From: Tenacibaculum skagerrakense
GTDB lineage: Bacteria > Bacteroidota > Bacteroidia > Flavobacteriales > Flavobacteriaceae
Direction: 5' to 3'
Assembly (NCBI RefSeq): GCF_004345825.1
Contig: NZ_SLXM01000009.1
Span: 80,232 to 144,231 of the forward strand
Length of the DNA: 64,000 bases
Both the position numbers and the translations under genes were made by a program. A model generated the notes under the pieces. It saw nothing but the letters and a program-made list of their open reading frames with translations, made no database searches and was not told where the DNA came from. Shown here one piece after another: positions 45,560-53,592 of the stretch (position 1 is the first letter of the stretch; every line of letters starts with the position of its first letter).

Positions 45560-46335
45560 AACGAATCTTTTTTAAACAATACTGCTTGTTCTTTTAGAAA
45601 TGAAATGATTTTGACATCTCCGCCATTAAATGATTCTTTGAACTTTTTATCAAAATGAGAGATATAAATAAATCTAGAAACATCTAACGAATCAATTTTT
45701 AAAGATTTTGTAATAAAATGCCTGTAGGTTTTTTCGATATACTGTAGTTTTTTTTCATTTTCAAGCAATTTTTTTTGATTCTCAAGCATATCAATTCTCC
45801 CCGACATTGAATTTATAATATAGTCTAGCGAAACCATGGCTCCTAAACCTATTTGAATTCCACCTGCATAAGCAGTTTTTATTTCACGATCTATTTTGGA
45901 TAATTTTTTAGGAAAAGGATTGAAGCCTAGATTTTCCATTACTTCTTGTCGATCACTTTTTCCTATGGATTTAGAATCACTTAATAAACTTCCGGTTAGT
46001 TCTGTTTTTTTTACTTCAACTTCTTCAAGTAGATAGTCTCTTAAGTAAAGGAACACTTCAAGATTCTTGTTGTTGATTAATGAATCTGTAATCGTTATTT
46101 TTTGAATATGATGTTGCACTGAACTTATTTCTAGGACATCATTAGACTGAACTTTAATGTTAAATTCACCATTAATAGCAGAAAAGGTTCCTTTTTTAGA
46201 AGTTGTATTGATAATATGAGCATCTGCTACTTTACCAAGTTTGTCAGTAAGGATTCCTGTAATTTCAATTCTTTGGGCGTTTAGTGCACTGGAAATTGAT
46301 AGAATAAAAATAAAATTGAGTACTAGTTTTTGCAT
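45556..46335 (-). CDS. CarboxypepD_reg-like exported protein, copy 3
   Basis: The 259-residue protein has a signal peptide and the domain ITGILTDKLGKVADAHIINTTSKKGTFSAINGEFNIKV. The C-terminal half (QEVMENLGFNPFPKKLSKIDREIKTA; DYIINSMSGRIDMLENQKKLLENEKKL) closely matches copy 4, so copies 3 and 4 are the most recent duplicates. A helical segment (about 175-210) may form a coiled coil. Confidence 0.8.
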   Translation of the reverse strand: MQKLVLNFIFILSISSALNAQRIEITGILTDKLGKVADAHIINTTSKKGTFSAINGEFNIKVQSNDVLEISSVQHHIQKITITDSLINNKNLEVFLYLRDYLLEEVEVKKTELTGSLLSDSKSIGKSDRQEVMENLGFNPFPKKLSKIDREIKTAYAGGIQIGLGAMVSLDYIINSMSGRIDMLENQKKLLENEKKLQYIEKTYRHFITKSLKIDSLDVSRFIYISHFDKKFKESFNGGDVKIISFLKEQAVLFKKDSL

Positions 46336-46513
46336 ATAATTAGTTGATATACAAATAAAGCTAGTCTAATTCTTAAAAAGTTTTAAGGAGTATGTAAATG
46401 TTTGTTAAAATCATTAATCGATTGAAGAGAACAATTCGTTACAAGCTAAAAAGAGTTTATTAAGAGATATCCTGTAAAAATCTAAAGTGTTATGTTTTGT
46501 GTAGTTTTTCAAC

Positions 46514-47296
46514 CTATTTTATAGTGTCTTTTTTGAATAATAAAGATTGAGTTTTTAGGAACTTAATAATGGCTATATCACCATTGTTATATGCTTCATC
46601 AAAACCACTATCTAAATGAGAAAAATAAACGAATCGAGAAATATCATCTTTTCTTATTTTTAAGTCTTTATTTATGTATTCGTTAAAAGTATTTTCTATA
46701 TCTTTTAATTTACTATTATTTTCAATTAGTTTTTTTTCCTTTTTTAATCTTTTAGTTCTTCCAGAAATTGAGTTGATAATATTATCAACAGATACTGTTG
46801 CAGCAAAAATGTAGTACTTAAAAAGACCTCCGTCTGTAGCAGTATGTATTTTTCTATCTATAGGAGAAAGCTTTTTTGCAAACGGATCAAAACCTAGATT
46901 TTCCATTACTTCTTCTTGCTTACTTTTTTTTATTCTGGCAGCATCTGTGGTTAATGTACCCGATAAATCTGTTTTCTTTACATCAACTTCATTTAATAAA
47001 TAATCTTTAAGATGTAAGTAAAAATTAACCTTTGTATGTTTTAAAATTAGGTTAGTTATTAGTATTTCTTTCGTATGATGTTGTACTGAAGTAATTTCTA
47101 ATACATCATTTAACTGAACTTTCATCGTAAAATTTCCTTCTTGATCAGAAAAAGTTCCCTTTTGGCTTGTTGTATTAATAATATGAGCATTTACAATTTT
47201 CCCCAATTTATCTGACAATTCACCAGTAATTGTAATTCGTTGTGCGAATATGGAATTTGTTAAAAGCAATAAAAGAATGAAAGTAGTTTTATTCAA
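46514..47296 (-). CDS. CarboxypepD_reg-like exported protein, copy 4
   Basis: The 260-residue protein has a signal peptide (LLLLLTNSIFAQ), the domain ITGELSDKLGKIVNAHIINTTSQKGTFSDQEGNF, and a C-terminus nearly parallel to copy 3 (QEEVMENLGFDPFAKKLSPIDRKI; DNIINSISGRTKRLKKEKKLIEN). It is the first gene of the minus-strand run that continues through copies 3-1, DUF6702 and the M1 peptidases. A 178-bp gap follows it, so a second promoter there is possible. Confidence 0.8.
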   Translation of the reverse strand: MNKTTFILLLLLTNSIFAQRITITGELSDKLGKIVNAHIINTTSQKGTFSDQEGNFTMKVQLNDVLEITSVQHHTKEILITNLILKHTKVNFYLHLKDYLLNEVDVKKTDLSGTLTTDAARIKKSKQEEVMENLGFDPFAKKLSPIDRKIHTATDGGLFKYYIFAATVSVDNIINSISGRTKRLKKEKKLIENNSKLKDIENTFNEYINKDLKIRKDDISRFVYFSHLDSGFDEAYNNGDIAIIKFLKTQSLLFKKDTIK

Positions 47297-47425
47297 AATA
47301 ACTATGATTAAAAATTAGTTAAACAGATATATTTTGTAGGAATAATTAGCAATAATTATACCAATCAGACTAATTTTTGAATTATATCTAAAGATGTTAG
47401 AAGAAAATAACATAACAAAATTGTC

Positions 47426-47433
47426 TATTTTTG
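47426..47433 (+). promoter_or_regulatory. -7 promoter element of pepE
   Basis: TATTTTTG matches TAnnTTTG and sits 22 bp before the GTG start at 47455. A clear -33 box was not seen (TTAG in that area). Confidence 0.4.
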
Positions 47434-47454
47434 TTTGACTTAAGAAAGTATAAA

Positions 47455-48168
47455 GTGAAGAAAATAATTATAGCTAGTACATCAACTGTTCATGGAACTG
47501 GATACTTGGAATATATTTTACCAGAATTGAAATCTTTTTTTAATAAAGTAAAAACGATTCTATTTATTCCTTATGCGAGACCAAGTGGTATTTCTTACGA
47601 TACATATACAGAAAAAGCAAGGGTAGCCTTTGGTAAAATTAATATACAAGTGAAGGGAATTCATGAGTTTGATAATCCAGAAGAAGCGGTTTTAAAAGCG
47701 GAAGCTATTTTTACTGGAGGTGGTAACACATTTGAATTAGTTAATCAACTGTATAAGAATGATGTAATTACTTCGTTAAAAGTTGTAGTAGAATCTGGAA
47801 CTCCATACTTAGGAACGAGTGCAGGAAGTAATATTTGTGGTGTTAACATGATGAATACGAATGATATGCCAATTGTGTATCCACCAAGTTTTGACACGAT
47901 GGGATTAATTCCCTTTAATATCAATGCACATTATTTAGATCCAGATCCAACATCAAAACACATGGGTGAAACTAGAGAAACAAGAATTAAAGAATTCCAT
48001 GTATTCAATAAAGTTCCGGTTTTAGGATTAAGAGAAGGAAGTTGGTTAGAAGTAAGTAATAATGACATAAAACTTAAAGGAGAATTATCAGCTAGATTAT
48101 TCCGAAAAAATAAAGAAGCAGTTGAATTAGATGCAGAAACTATTATTACTCAAGAGATTTTAGCTTAA
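47455..48168 (+). CDS. pepE: Dipeptidase E (peptidase family S51)
   Basis: PepE splits N-terminal-Asp dipeptides in the cytoplasm. The 237-residue protein has the GGGNTFELV turn (nucleophile elbow region), the catalytic Ser in YLGTSAGSNICG, and NINAHYLDPDP with a conserved His. The start GTG (KKIIIASTSTVHG) is chosen because the further-upstream TTG at 47431 lies inside the -7 promoter element. It is the gene before the NrtR operator; its stop is 11 bp before that site, so it may not belong to the NAD island. Confidence 0.88.
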   Translation: MKKIIIASTSTVHGTGYLEYILPELKSFFNKVKTILFIPYARPSGISYDTYTEKARVAFGKINIQVKGIHEFDNPEEAVLKAEAIFTGGGNTFELVNQLYKNDVITSLKVVVESGTPYLGTSAGSNICGVNMMNTNDMPIVYPPSFDTMGLIPFNINAHYLDPDPTSKHMGETRETRIKEFHVFNKVPVLGLREGSWLEVSNNDIKLKGELSARLFRKNKEAVELDAETIITQEILA

Positions 48169-48175
48169 TAATTTG

Positions 48176-48201
48176 TAGTTTTGTGTAAAGTAAACACAAA
48201 A
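48176..48201 (+). promoter_or_regulatory. NrtR operator 1 over the nrtR -7 box
   Basis: TTTTGTGT-N7-ACACAAAA at 48179-48201 is a perfect palindrome. Its left half overlaps the -7 element TAGTTTTG (48176-48183), and it ends 1 bp before the nrtR ATG. It implies autorepression. Confidence 0.78.
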
Positions 48202-48202
48202 T

Positions 48203-48892
48203 ATGCCTGCAATTCAAGATATTAAAGTCGCTGTTGATGCTGTTGTATTTGGTTACGACGCAAAACAACTTTCTGTTTTATTAATAAAAAGAGGAGTAGA
48301 ACCTTTTAAAGATAGCTGGGCATTACCAGGTGGTTTGGTTATGGATGATGAATCTTTGGAAATAGCTGTGACTCGTGAATTGAAAGAGGAAACAGGTGTA
48401 CAAATTGATTATCTTGAGCAATTATATACCTTCGGAAAACCAGGAAGGGATCCAAGAAATAGGGTAGTTTCTGTGAGTTATTTCGGATTAGTAAGACCAA
48501 ATCACTTTAAAATTCAAGCGTCTACCGATGCTAAAGAAGTACAATGGTTTCCGGTAAAAAAACTTCCTAAGTTAGCTTTTGATCATAAACTAATTTTAGA
48601 GACTGCTAAAGAACGATTAAAGGCGAAACTACAATATCAGCCAATTGGATTTGATTTGTTGAATAAAGAATTTCCTTTTTCTGATTTAGAGAACTTATAT
48701 ACTACAATTCTAGACCATAAAATCGATCGTAGAAATTTCCGCAAGAAAATTTTAAGCTTTGAAATTGTTGAAGAAACGGATAAAATGTATCAAAAGGGGA
48801 GTGGTCGTCCAGCAAAACTATTCAAGTTTAATAATAAGAAATACAATCAATTACTTAAAGAAGGATTTCATTTTGAAATTAAAATAGCGTAA
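48203..48892 (+). CDS. nrtR: NrtR, Nudix-related regulator of NAD metabolism
   Basis: The 229-residue protein has an N-terminal Nudix domain (PGGLVMDDESLEIAVTRELK followed by EETG, about 42-66). The Nudix box residues G-x5-E-x7-REL-x-EE-x-G are all present, so hydrolase activity may be retained. A C-terminal winged helix follows (DHKIDRRNFRKKILSFEIVE ... GSGRPAKLFKF), typical of NrtR. In NrtR proteins ADP-ribose binding to the Nudix domain releases DNA. Five palindromes in and around this cluster fit its binding sites. It is transcribed ahead of prs. Confidence 0.88.
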   Translation: MPAIQDIKVAVDAVVFGYDAKQLSVLLIKRGVEPFKDSWALPGGLVMDDESLEIAVTRELKEETGVQIDYLEQLYTFGKPGRDPRNRVVSVSYFGLVRPNHFKIQASTDAKEVQWFPVKKLPKLAFDHKLILETAKERLKAKLQYQPIGFDLLNKEFPFSDLENLYTTILDHKIDRRNFRKKILSFEIVEETDKMYQKGSGRPAKLFKFNNKKYNQLLKEGFHFEIKIA

Positions 48893-48905
48893 TTTTTACA
48901 CAAAA
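48883..48905 (+). promoter_or_regulatory. NrtR operator 5, distal to prs promoter
   Basis: AATAGCGT-N7-ACACAAAA: a perfect right half and a weaker left half. It overlaps the nrtR stop codon and ends 3 bp before the -33 TTTG of the prs promoter. It starts exactly 52 bp before operator 2. Confidence 0.55.
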
Positions 48906-48908
48906 TAT

Positions 48909-48957
48909 TTTGTTAAGTTATTTTTATGTTTTAGTTTTGCGTAAAAATAACACAAAA
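48909..48957 (+). promoter_or_regulatory. prs promoter with NrtR operator 2
   Basis: TTTG (48909-48912), 19 bp, TAGTTTTG (48932-48939) is a consensus promoter. The palindrome TTTTGCGT-N7-ACACAAAA (48935-48957) covers the -7 box and ends 1 bp before the ATG. Confidence 0.78.
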
Positions 48958-48958
48958 A

Positions 48959-49789
48959 ATGATTTTAAATTTAGATACATCTTTTCAGCCAATAGGAGCT
49001 AATCAAATTGATTTTGAATCTTTTATTTTTTCAGGAGGAGAACCTCACATTAAAATTAAAACAGATCTAAAAGAGATTTCAGAAGTAACTATTACTTCAA
49101 GAATTACATCGTTTAATGATTTCGGATTGTTGATTTGTACAGTAGATGCTTTGAGAAGATGCAGTGTTTCTATAATCAATGTGTTTATACCATATTTTCC
49201 TGGAGCTAGACAAGATAGAGTTATGATTCCAGGAGAGCCGTTAACTGTAAAAGTGTATGCAGAGATATTAAATGATTTATGTGTTGATAAAGTTATAGTT
49301 TTTGATCCACATTCTGAAGTTACGCCTGCGGTATTAGATAATTGTGAAGTCATTTCAAACTATACATTTATAGAAAAAGTAATTGAGAAAATAGGAAAAG
49401 AAGTATTGTTGATTTCTCCTGATGGAGGAGCATTGAAAAAGATATATAAAGTATCGGAATATATAGGGGGAATTGCTGTGATTGAATGTTCTAAAAAGAG
49501 GAATGTTACCAATGGAAAATTAGAAGGTTTTAAAGTATATGAAGAAGATTTACAAGGAAAAGCTTGTTTGATAGTTGATGATATTTGTGACGGTGGAGGA
49601 ACGTTTATGGGACTTGCAGAAGAATTGAAAAAGAAAAATGCTGGTGGTTTGTATTTAGCCGTAAGTCATGGAATTTTTAGCAAGGGAGTTGAAAGTTTAC
49701 AGGAACATTTTACACAAATTTTCACAACGGATAGTTTTAGAGATGTAGAAGGAATCAATCAAATAAAGTTGAATGATTTACTTAATTAA
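48959..49789 (+). CDS. prs: PRPP-synthetase-like enzyme (short form, NadV-associated)
   Basis: The 276-residue protein has two phosphoribosyltransferase-type domains. Seen: FPGARQDRVMIPGEPLTVKV (ATP/loop region), VFDPHSEVTP (in place of the classical DLHA) and the PRPP loop CLIVDDICDGGGTFMGLA (classical DDMIDTGGT). It is about 40 residues shorter than housekeeping Prs and lacks its allosteric insertions. The likely reaction is ribose-5-phosphate plus ATP to PRPP, feeding NadV seven genes downstream. Some phage homologues of this type (Adps) act on ADP-ribose instead. It opens a tight plus-strand run to 53506. Confidence 0.85.
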   Translation: MILNLDTSFQPIGANQIDFESFIFSGGEPHIKIKTDLKEISEVTITSRITSFNDFGLLICTVDALRRCSVSIINVFIPYFPGARQDRVMIPGEPLTVKVYAEILNDLCVDKVIVFDPHSEVTPAVLDNCEVISNYTFIEKVIEKIGKEVLLISPDGGALKKIYKVSEYIGGIAVIECSKKRNVTNGKLEGFKVYEEDLQGKACLIVDDICDGGGTFMGLAEELKKKNAGGLYLAVSHGIFSKGVESLQEHFTQIFTTDSFRDVEGINQIKLNDLLN

Positions 49790-49813
49790 TAAAGAAATTA
49801 AAAAAGAAGAATT

Positions 49814-50635
49814 ATGAAAAAGTCAACGAGAAAATTAAAGGCAAAAGAAACTTTAGACATTATAAATAATGGATATTATCAAAATGAAAAAGATAATGCT
49901 AAGATTGATATATCAAAAGAAATAGAGTATTGTATCTCAAATACAAAATATTATTCAAGTCAAGATTTGGATAATGAATTAAATGAGATCCAAGAATTTG
50001 AAAGTGATTTTGTTACAAAGTTTGAGGTAAAACATGAGGATTCAGTAAGTTCTATAATTAGGTTATCTGATGACTGTAAAACAATGTGTTTAAATTTTGC
50101 TTCGGCTAAAAATCCTGGAGGAGGATTTTTGAATGGAGCTTTAGCTCAAGAAGAAAGTCTAGCAGTTTCATCTGCACTGTATGGTTCACAAATGAGTGTT
50201 TTCGATTTTTACGAAACTCATAGAAATATGAAGTCTTGTGTGTATACTGATGGTATGATCCATAGTCCAGAAGTTCCTTTTTTTAGAGATAAAAATGGAG
50301 AACTATTAGCTGAACCTGTTAAGTGTGGTATAATTACATCTGCGGCTGTTAATTTTGGTGTAGTTAAACTAAGAGAAAAAGAAATTTTAGATCAAGTACC
50401 TGCTATAATGAATAAAAGAATTGAAAAACTTTTAACCTTATGTATAAAGTATAAATATGAGACATTAATTCTTGGAGCCTGGGGATGTGGAGTTTTTCAG
50501 AATGATCCTAAGGTTATAGCAAAATTGTTTCATAAACAATTCGGAGGAAAATTCAAGAATAAATTTAAGAAAGTTGTTTTTGCCATTTATTCTAGAAATG
50601 AAAAATTTATTGAAGCCTTTACTGAGGTGTTCTAA
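49814..50635 (+). CDS. Microbial PARG-type ADP-ribose glycohydrolase (TIGR02452)
   Basis: The 273-residue cytoplasmic protein belongs to the TIGR02452 family of bacterial poly(ADP-ribose) glycohydrolase-like macrodomain proteins. The signature GGG-x7-QEE is intact (GGG 102-104, QEE 112-114), in NFASAKNPGGGFLNGALAQE. The C-terminal ILGAWGCGVFQNDP loop binds the distal ribose or phosphate. It is expected to remove ADP-ribose from targets (proteins, nucleic acids) and release free ADP-ribose, the NrtR ligand. It begins 24 bp after prs. Confidence 0.87.
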   Translation: MKKSTRKLKAKETLDIINNGYYQNEKDNAKIDISKEIEYCISNTKYYSSQDLDNELNEIQEFESDFVTKFEVKHEDSVSSIIRLSDDCKTMCLNFASAKNPGGGFLNGALAQEESLAVSSALYGSQMSVFDFYETHRNMKSCVYTDGMIHSPEVPFFRDKNGELLAEPVKCGIITSAAVNFGVVKLREKEILDQVPAIMNKRIEKLLTLCIKYKYETLILGAWGCGVFQNDPKVIAKLFHKQFGGKFKNKFKKVVFAIYSRNEKFIEAFTEVF

Positions 50636-50645
50636 CTATTGAAAA

Positions 50646-51062
50646 ATGAAAACATTATATAGACCAGTTGGAGAGAAAGAAATGCTGTTAATTGCTGAAA
50701 GTGGATTTAGAAGTTTTCCGCCTCGTTTAGAACAACAACCAATTTTTTATCCAGTTTTAAATGAAGAGTACGCCAGTGAAATAGCTGAAAAATGGAATAC
50801 CACAGATCCGTTTGGAAATTTTTTAAGATTTGTAACTAAGTTTTCAATTACGGAAGAGGAATTTAGTAAGTATCAAATAGAAAATGTTGGAGGGAAAATT
50901 CACAATGAATTGTGGGTGCCATCTGAAGAATTGGATGTTTTCAATGCTGCTATTATGGGAAGCATAGAAGTTTTAAAAGTATATGTAGGAAAAGAATACA
51001 TATCTTCAGATAGTATAATCATTGAAGAATTAATTGGGAAAATTGAAAGAATAAAAAAATGA
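50646..51062 (+). CDS. Small ADP-ribosylation-associated protein
   Basis: The 138-residue protein starts [28 protein letters not shown] and has [17 protein letters not shown] and [20 protein letters not shown]. This matches, from memory, short bacterial proteins annotated ADP-ribosylation/crystallin J1, whose activity I do not know. It has no signal peptide. Its stop codon overlaps the macrodomain start by 4 bp (ATGA), so the two are made together. A role in ADP-ribose recognition or turnover is inferred from the neighbours. Confidence 0.7.
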   Translation: MKTLYRPVGEKEMLLIAESGFRSFPPRLEQQPIFYPVLNEEYASEIAEKWNTTDPFGNFLRFVTKFSITEEEFSKYQIENVGGKIHNELWVPSEELDVFNAAIMGSIEVLKVYVGKEYISSDSIIIEELIGKIERIKK

Positions 51063-51568
51063 AAATAGAAGTAGTACAAGGTGATATCACTAAAGTAGAA
51101 GTTGATGTAATAGTAAATGCGGCTAACTCGAGTTTACTTGGAGGAGGAGGCGTAGACGGAGCAATTCATAGAGCTGGTGGACCAGAAATTCTTGAGGATT
51201 GTCAGAAAATTAGAAATAGGCAAGGAAAATGTAAAACAGGAGAATCAGTTATTACAACAGCGGGTAATTTGCCAGCAAAAAAAGTAATTCATACGGTCGG
51301 ACCAGTATATAACGGAGGTAAACGTTTAGAAAAGGAAAAAGAATTATTGGCTAACTGTTACAAGAATAGTTTAGAACTTGCTAAAAGTTATGCTTTTGAT
51401 AGCATTGTGTTTCCCAATATAAGTACAGGAATTTATAAGTTTCCAAAAGAATCGGCGGCAGAGATTGCCATAAAAGCAGTACAAGAGAATGCAGTTTTAG
51501 AGAAAGTCATTTTTGTCTGTTTTGATGAAGAAAATTATAATATTTATAAAACCATTTTAATGGAATAA
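51059..51568 (+). CDS. Macrodomain ADP-ribose / O-acetyl-ADP-ribose hydrolase
   Basis: The 169-residue MacroD/YmdB-type protein has the ADP-ribose loops [24 protein letters not shown] (18-42) and [18 protein letters not shown]. Members remove mono-ADP-ribose from acidic residues, deacetylate O-acetyl-ADP-ribose (the sirtuin product), and in yeast dephosphorylate ADP-ribose-1''-phosphate, a product downstream of Tpt1. It is directly followed (11-bp gap) by a Tpt1 homologue, which makes the last role attractive here. Confidence 0.92.
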   Translation: MKIEVVQGDITKVEVDVIVNAANSSLLGGGGVDGAIHRAGGPEILEDCQKIRNRQGKCKTGESVITTAGNLPAKKVIHTVGPVYNGGKRLEKEKELLANCYKNSLELAKSYAFDSIVFPNISTGIYKFPKESAAEIAIKAVQENAVLEKVIFVCFDEENYNIYKTILME

Positions 51569-51579
51569 ACAATTAAAAA

Positions 51580-52131
51580 ATGAACGAAAAAGAAATAAAA
51601 AGAATAAGCAAATTTTTAAGTCTGCTGTTACGACATCAACCAGAAACAATTGGTTTGAATTTAGATGAAAATGGATGGGCAGATGTTGAAGAATTAATCA
51701 ATAAATCGAAAAAGAGACGAATGTATTTTTCGCTATCAGATTTAGAGGTAGTAGTAGCCGAAAATGACAAGCAACGATTTAGTTTTAATGAAGATAAAAC
51801 TAAAATTAGAGCGAATCAAGGTCATTCGATTAAGAATATAAATTTAGAGCTTGAAGCCATTGAACCACCTGAATATTTATATCATGGAACTGTTGCTAAG
51901 TTTATAGAACCGATTAAAGCAACTGGACTTCAAAAAATGAACAGACAACATGTTCATTTAAGTGAAGATAGAGAAACAGCTACAAAAGTTGGTAGTAGAA
52001 GAGGAAAACCATTTATTTTAAGCATCAATTCAGGATTAATGTTTCGAGAAGGTTATGAATTTTATAAATCTAAAAATGGAGTTTGGTTAACAGATCAGGT
52101 TCCGAGTAAATTTATAGAGTTTAAAAAATAA
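51580..52131 (+). CDS. kptA: RNA 2'-phosphotransferase (Tpt1/KptA)
   Basis: This enzyme moves a 2'-phosphate from RNA to NAD, giving ADP-ribose 1'',2''-cyclic phosphate and nicotinamide. The 183-residue protein has KFLSLLLRHQPETIGL (R18-H19), VEELI, KIRANQGHS (75-83), YLYHGT (H102) and HVHLSEDRETATKVGSRRGKPF. All expected signature blocks are present. Bacteria have no known tRNA ligase pathway needing it, so its target is unclear: 2'-phosphorylated or damaged RNA, or ADP-ribose capping of RNA ends. It sits between a macrodomain gene and DUF4291. Confidence 0.92.
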   Translation: MNEKEIKRISKFLSLLLRHQPETIGLNLDENGWADVEELINKSKKRRMYFSLSDLEVVVAENDKQRFSFNEDKTKIRANQGHSIKNINLELEAIEPPEYLYHGTVAKFIEPIKATGLQKMNRQHVHLSEDRETATKVGSRRGKPFILSINSGLMFREGYEFYKSKNGVWLTDQVPSKFIEFKK

Positions 52132-52140
52132 GAAGAAGAA

Positions 52141-52734
52141 ATGTCAAAGCATCAAGAAATTAGAGCACATTACGATAATAAAACAATTACTGTATACCAG
52201 GCTTATAATAAGTTAATTGCATTACCAGCTATAAAAAATAATAAATTTGAAGCTCCTTTTTCTTTTACTAGAATGGCATGGATTAAACCTTCTTATTTAT
52301 GGTTGATGGAACGAAGTAATTGGGGGACTAAAAATAATCAAGATTATATTTTAGGGATAAAACTAAAACGTATTTTTTGGGAAAAAGCTTTACAAATGGG
52401 AATTTTAACAGATCCTGATCATCTCGTTTATAAAAGCGGATTAGAGTGGGAACAAAAATTTAAAGAAGCTAAGGTTCACATTCAATGGGATCCAGAACGA
52501 AATATTGAAGGAAGTAAATTACAAGAGCGAACAATTCAAGTTGGTATAAGTAGATTTTTAATTGAGGAGTATAATAACGAATGGATTGAAGAGATAATAG
52601 ATTTAACTCCTTTAACAAAGAAAATAAACCAGTTACGTAAACAGGGGAAGTATAGTGAAGCAAAAAGATTAGTTCCCAAAGAACGTATATATAGTTTACC
52701 AGAAGTTATAGAAAAAAGAATAGGAGTAAGATAA
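52141..52734 (+). CDS. DUF4291 protein
   Basis: The 197-residue soluble protein has the family hallmarks IRAHYDNKTITVYQAYNKLIA (7-27), RMAWIKPSYLWLMERSNWGTK (44-64), ILGIKLKRIFWEKAL and VHIQWDPERN. Its function is unknown. The conserved Arg/Tyr/Trp-rich surface hints at nucleotide or nucleic-acid binding, which is a guess. It begins 9 bp after kptA and lies inside the ADP-ribose island, suggesting a linked role. Confidence 0.85.
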   Translation: MSKHQEIRAHYDNKTITVYQAYNKLIALPAIKNNKFEAPFSFTRMAWIKPSYLWLMERSNWGTKNNQDYILGIKLKRIFWEKALQMGILTDPDHLVYKSGLEWEQKFKEAKVHIQWDPERNIEGSKLQERTIQVGISRFLIEEYNNEWIEEIIDLTPLTKKINQLRKQGKYSEAKRLVPKERIYSLPEVIEKRIGVR

Positions 52735-52747
52735 ATTTAATGAAAGG

Positions 52748-53506
52748 ATGAGAACATTCACAATAGGAGATATACATGGAGGTTTAAAAGCCTTGAAACA
52801 ACTTATAGATAAATTAGATTTAGCAGCTAATGATACACTTTTTTTTTTAGGTGATTATGTTGATGGTTGGAGTGAATCTGCTCAGGTTTTAGATTATTTA
52901 ATTGAATTAGATAAAAACCAGAAATGTATTTTTATCAAAGGAAATCATGATGTGTATTGTGAAAATTGGCTAAAAACAGGAGTACAACCTGACAAATGGT
53001 TATTCCATGGTGGAAAGAATACAATTACCAGTTATGAAGGATATTCTGAAGGTCAAAAAAATGAACATTTACAGTTTTTAGAACGAATGAAACTTTTTCA
53101 TATTGATGAAGAGAACAGGTTGTTCATTCATGCAGGATTTACATCAATGCATGGTCCATATCAAGAAGTATATGAATCAAATTATACTTGGGACAGAACT
53201 TTATGGGAAATGGCGTTGACAATGGATAAACGAATCAAAAAGGATTCTCTATTATATCCAAAACGTTTATTACTGTTTAAAGAAATCTATATTGGACATA
53301 CGCCAACAACGAATTATAATGAAACAGAACCAATGCAAGGTTGTAATGTTTGGAATGTAGATACTGGTGCAGCGTTTAAAGGAAGTTTAACTGCCTTAAA
53401 TATTGAAACTAAAGAATTTGTCCAAACAGATCCTGTTTATCTCCTTTATCCGGAAGAAGCTGGAAGAAATGATAGTCCGCATATAATTTCAAAAAATAAT
53501 GTTTGA
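52748..53506 (+). CDS. Calcineurin-like metallophosphoesterase (PP2A/ApaH-like)
   Basis: The 252-residue phosphatase has the metal motifs GDIHG (7-11), GDYVD (35-39), GNHD and C-terminal FIHAGF and YIGHTPT. The layout is that of serine/threonine-phosphatase and ApaH-like enzymes. In this setting possible substrates are ADP-ribose phosphates, cyclic phosphates from KptA or dinucleotides; this is inference. Its stop codon lies just 2 bp before NrtR operator 3, and nadV follows from its own promoter. Confidence 0.85.
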   Translation: MRTFTIGDIHGGLKALKQLIDKLDLAANDTLFFLGDYVDGWSESAQVLDYLIELDKNQKCIFIKGNHDVYCENWLKTGVQPDKWLFHGGKNTITSYEGYSEGQKNEHLQFLERMKLFHIDEENRLFIHAGFTSMHGPYQEVYESNYTWDRTLWEMALTMDKRIKKDSLLYPKRLLLFKEIYIGHTPTTNYNETEPMQGCNVWNVDTGAAFKGSLTALNIETKEFVQTDPVYLLYPEEAGRNDSPHIISKNNV

Positions 53507-53508
53507 TT

Positions 53509-53531
53509 TTTTGTGTAAAAAATACGCAAAA
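53509..53531 (+). promoter_or_regulatory. NrtR operator 3, distal to nadV promoter
   Basis: TTTTGTGT-N7-ACGCAAAA ends 3 bp before the -33 TTTG of nadV and starts 52 bp before operator 4. This is the same geometry as operators 5 and 2 at prs. Confidence 0.75.
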
Positions 53532-53534
53532 TAA

Positions 53535-53583
53535 TTTGTAAACTTGATTTTATCTTTTATATTTGTGTTATAATTACACAAAA
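53535..53583 (+). promoter_or_regulatory. nadV promoter with NrtR operator 4
   Basis: TTTG (53535-53538), 19 bp, TATATTTG (53558-53565) is a consensus promoter. The palindrome ATTTGTGT-N7-ACACAAAA (53561-53583) overlaps the -7 box, 9 bp before the ATG. Confidence 0.8.
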
Positions 53584-53592
53584 TAAATAAAC

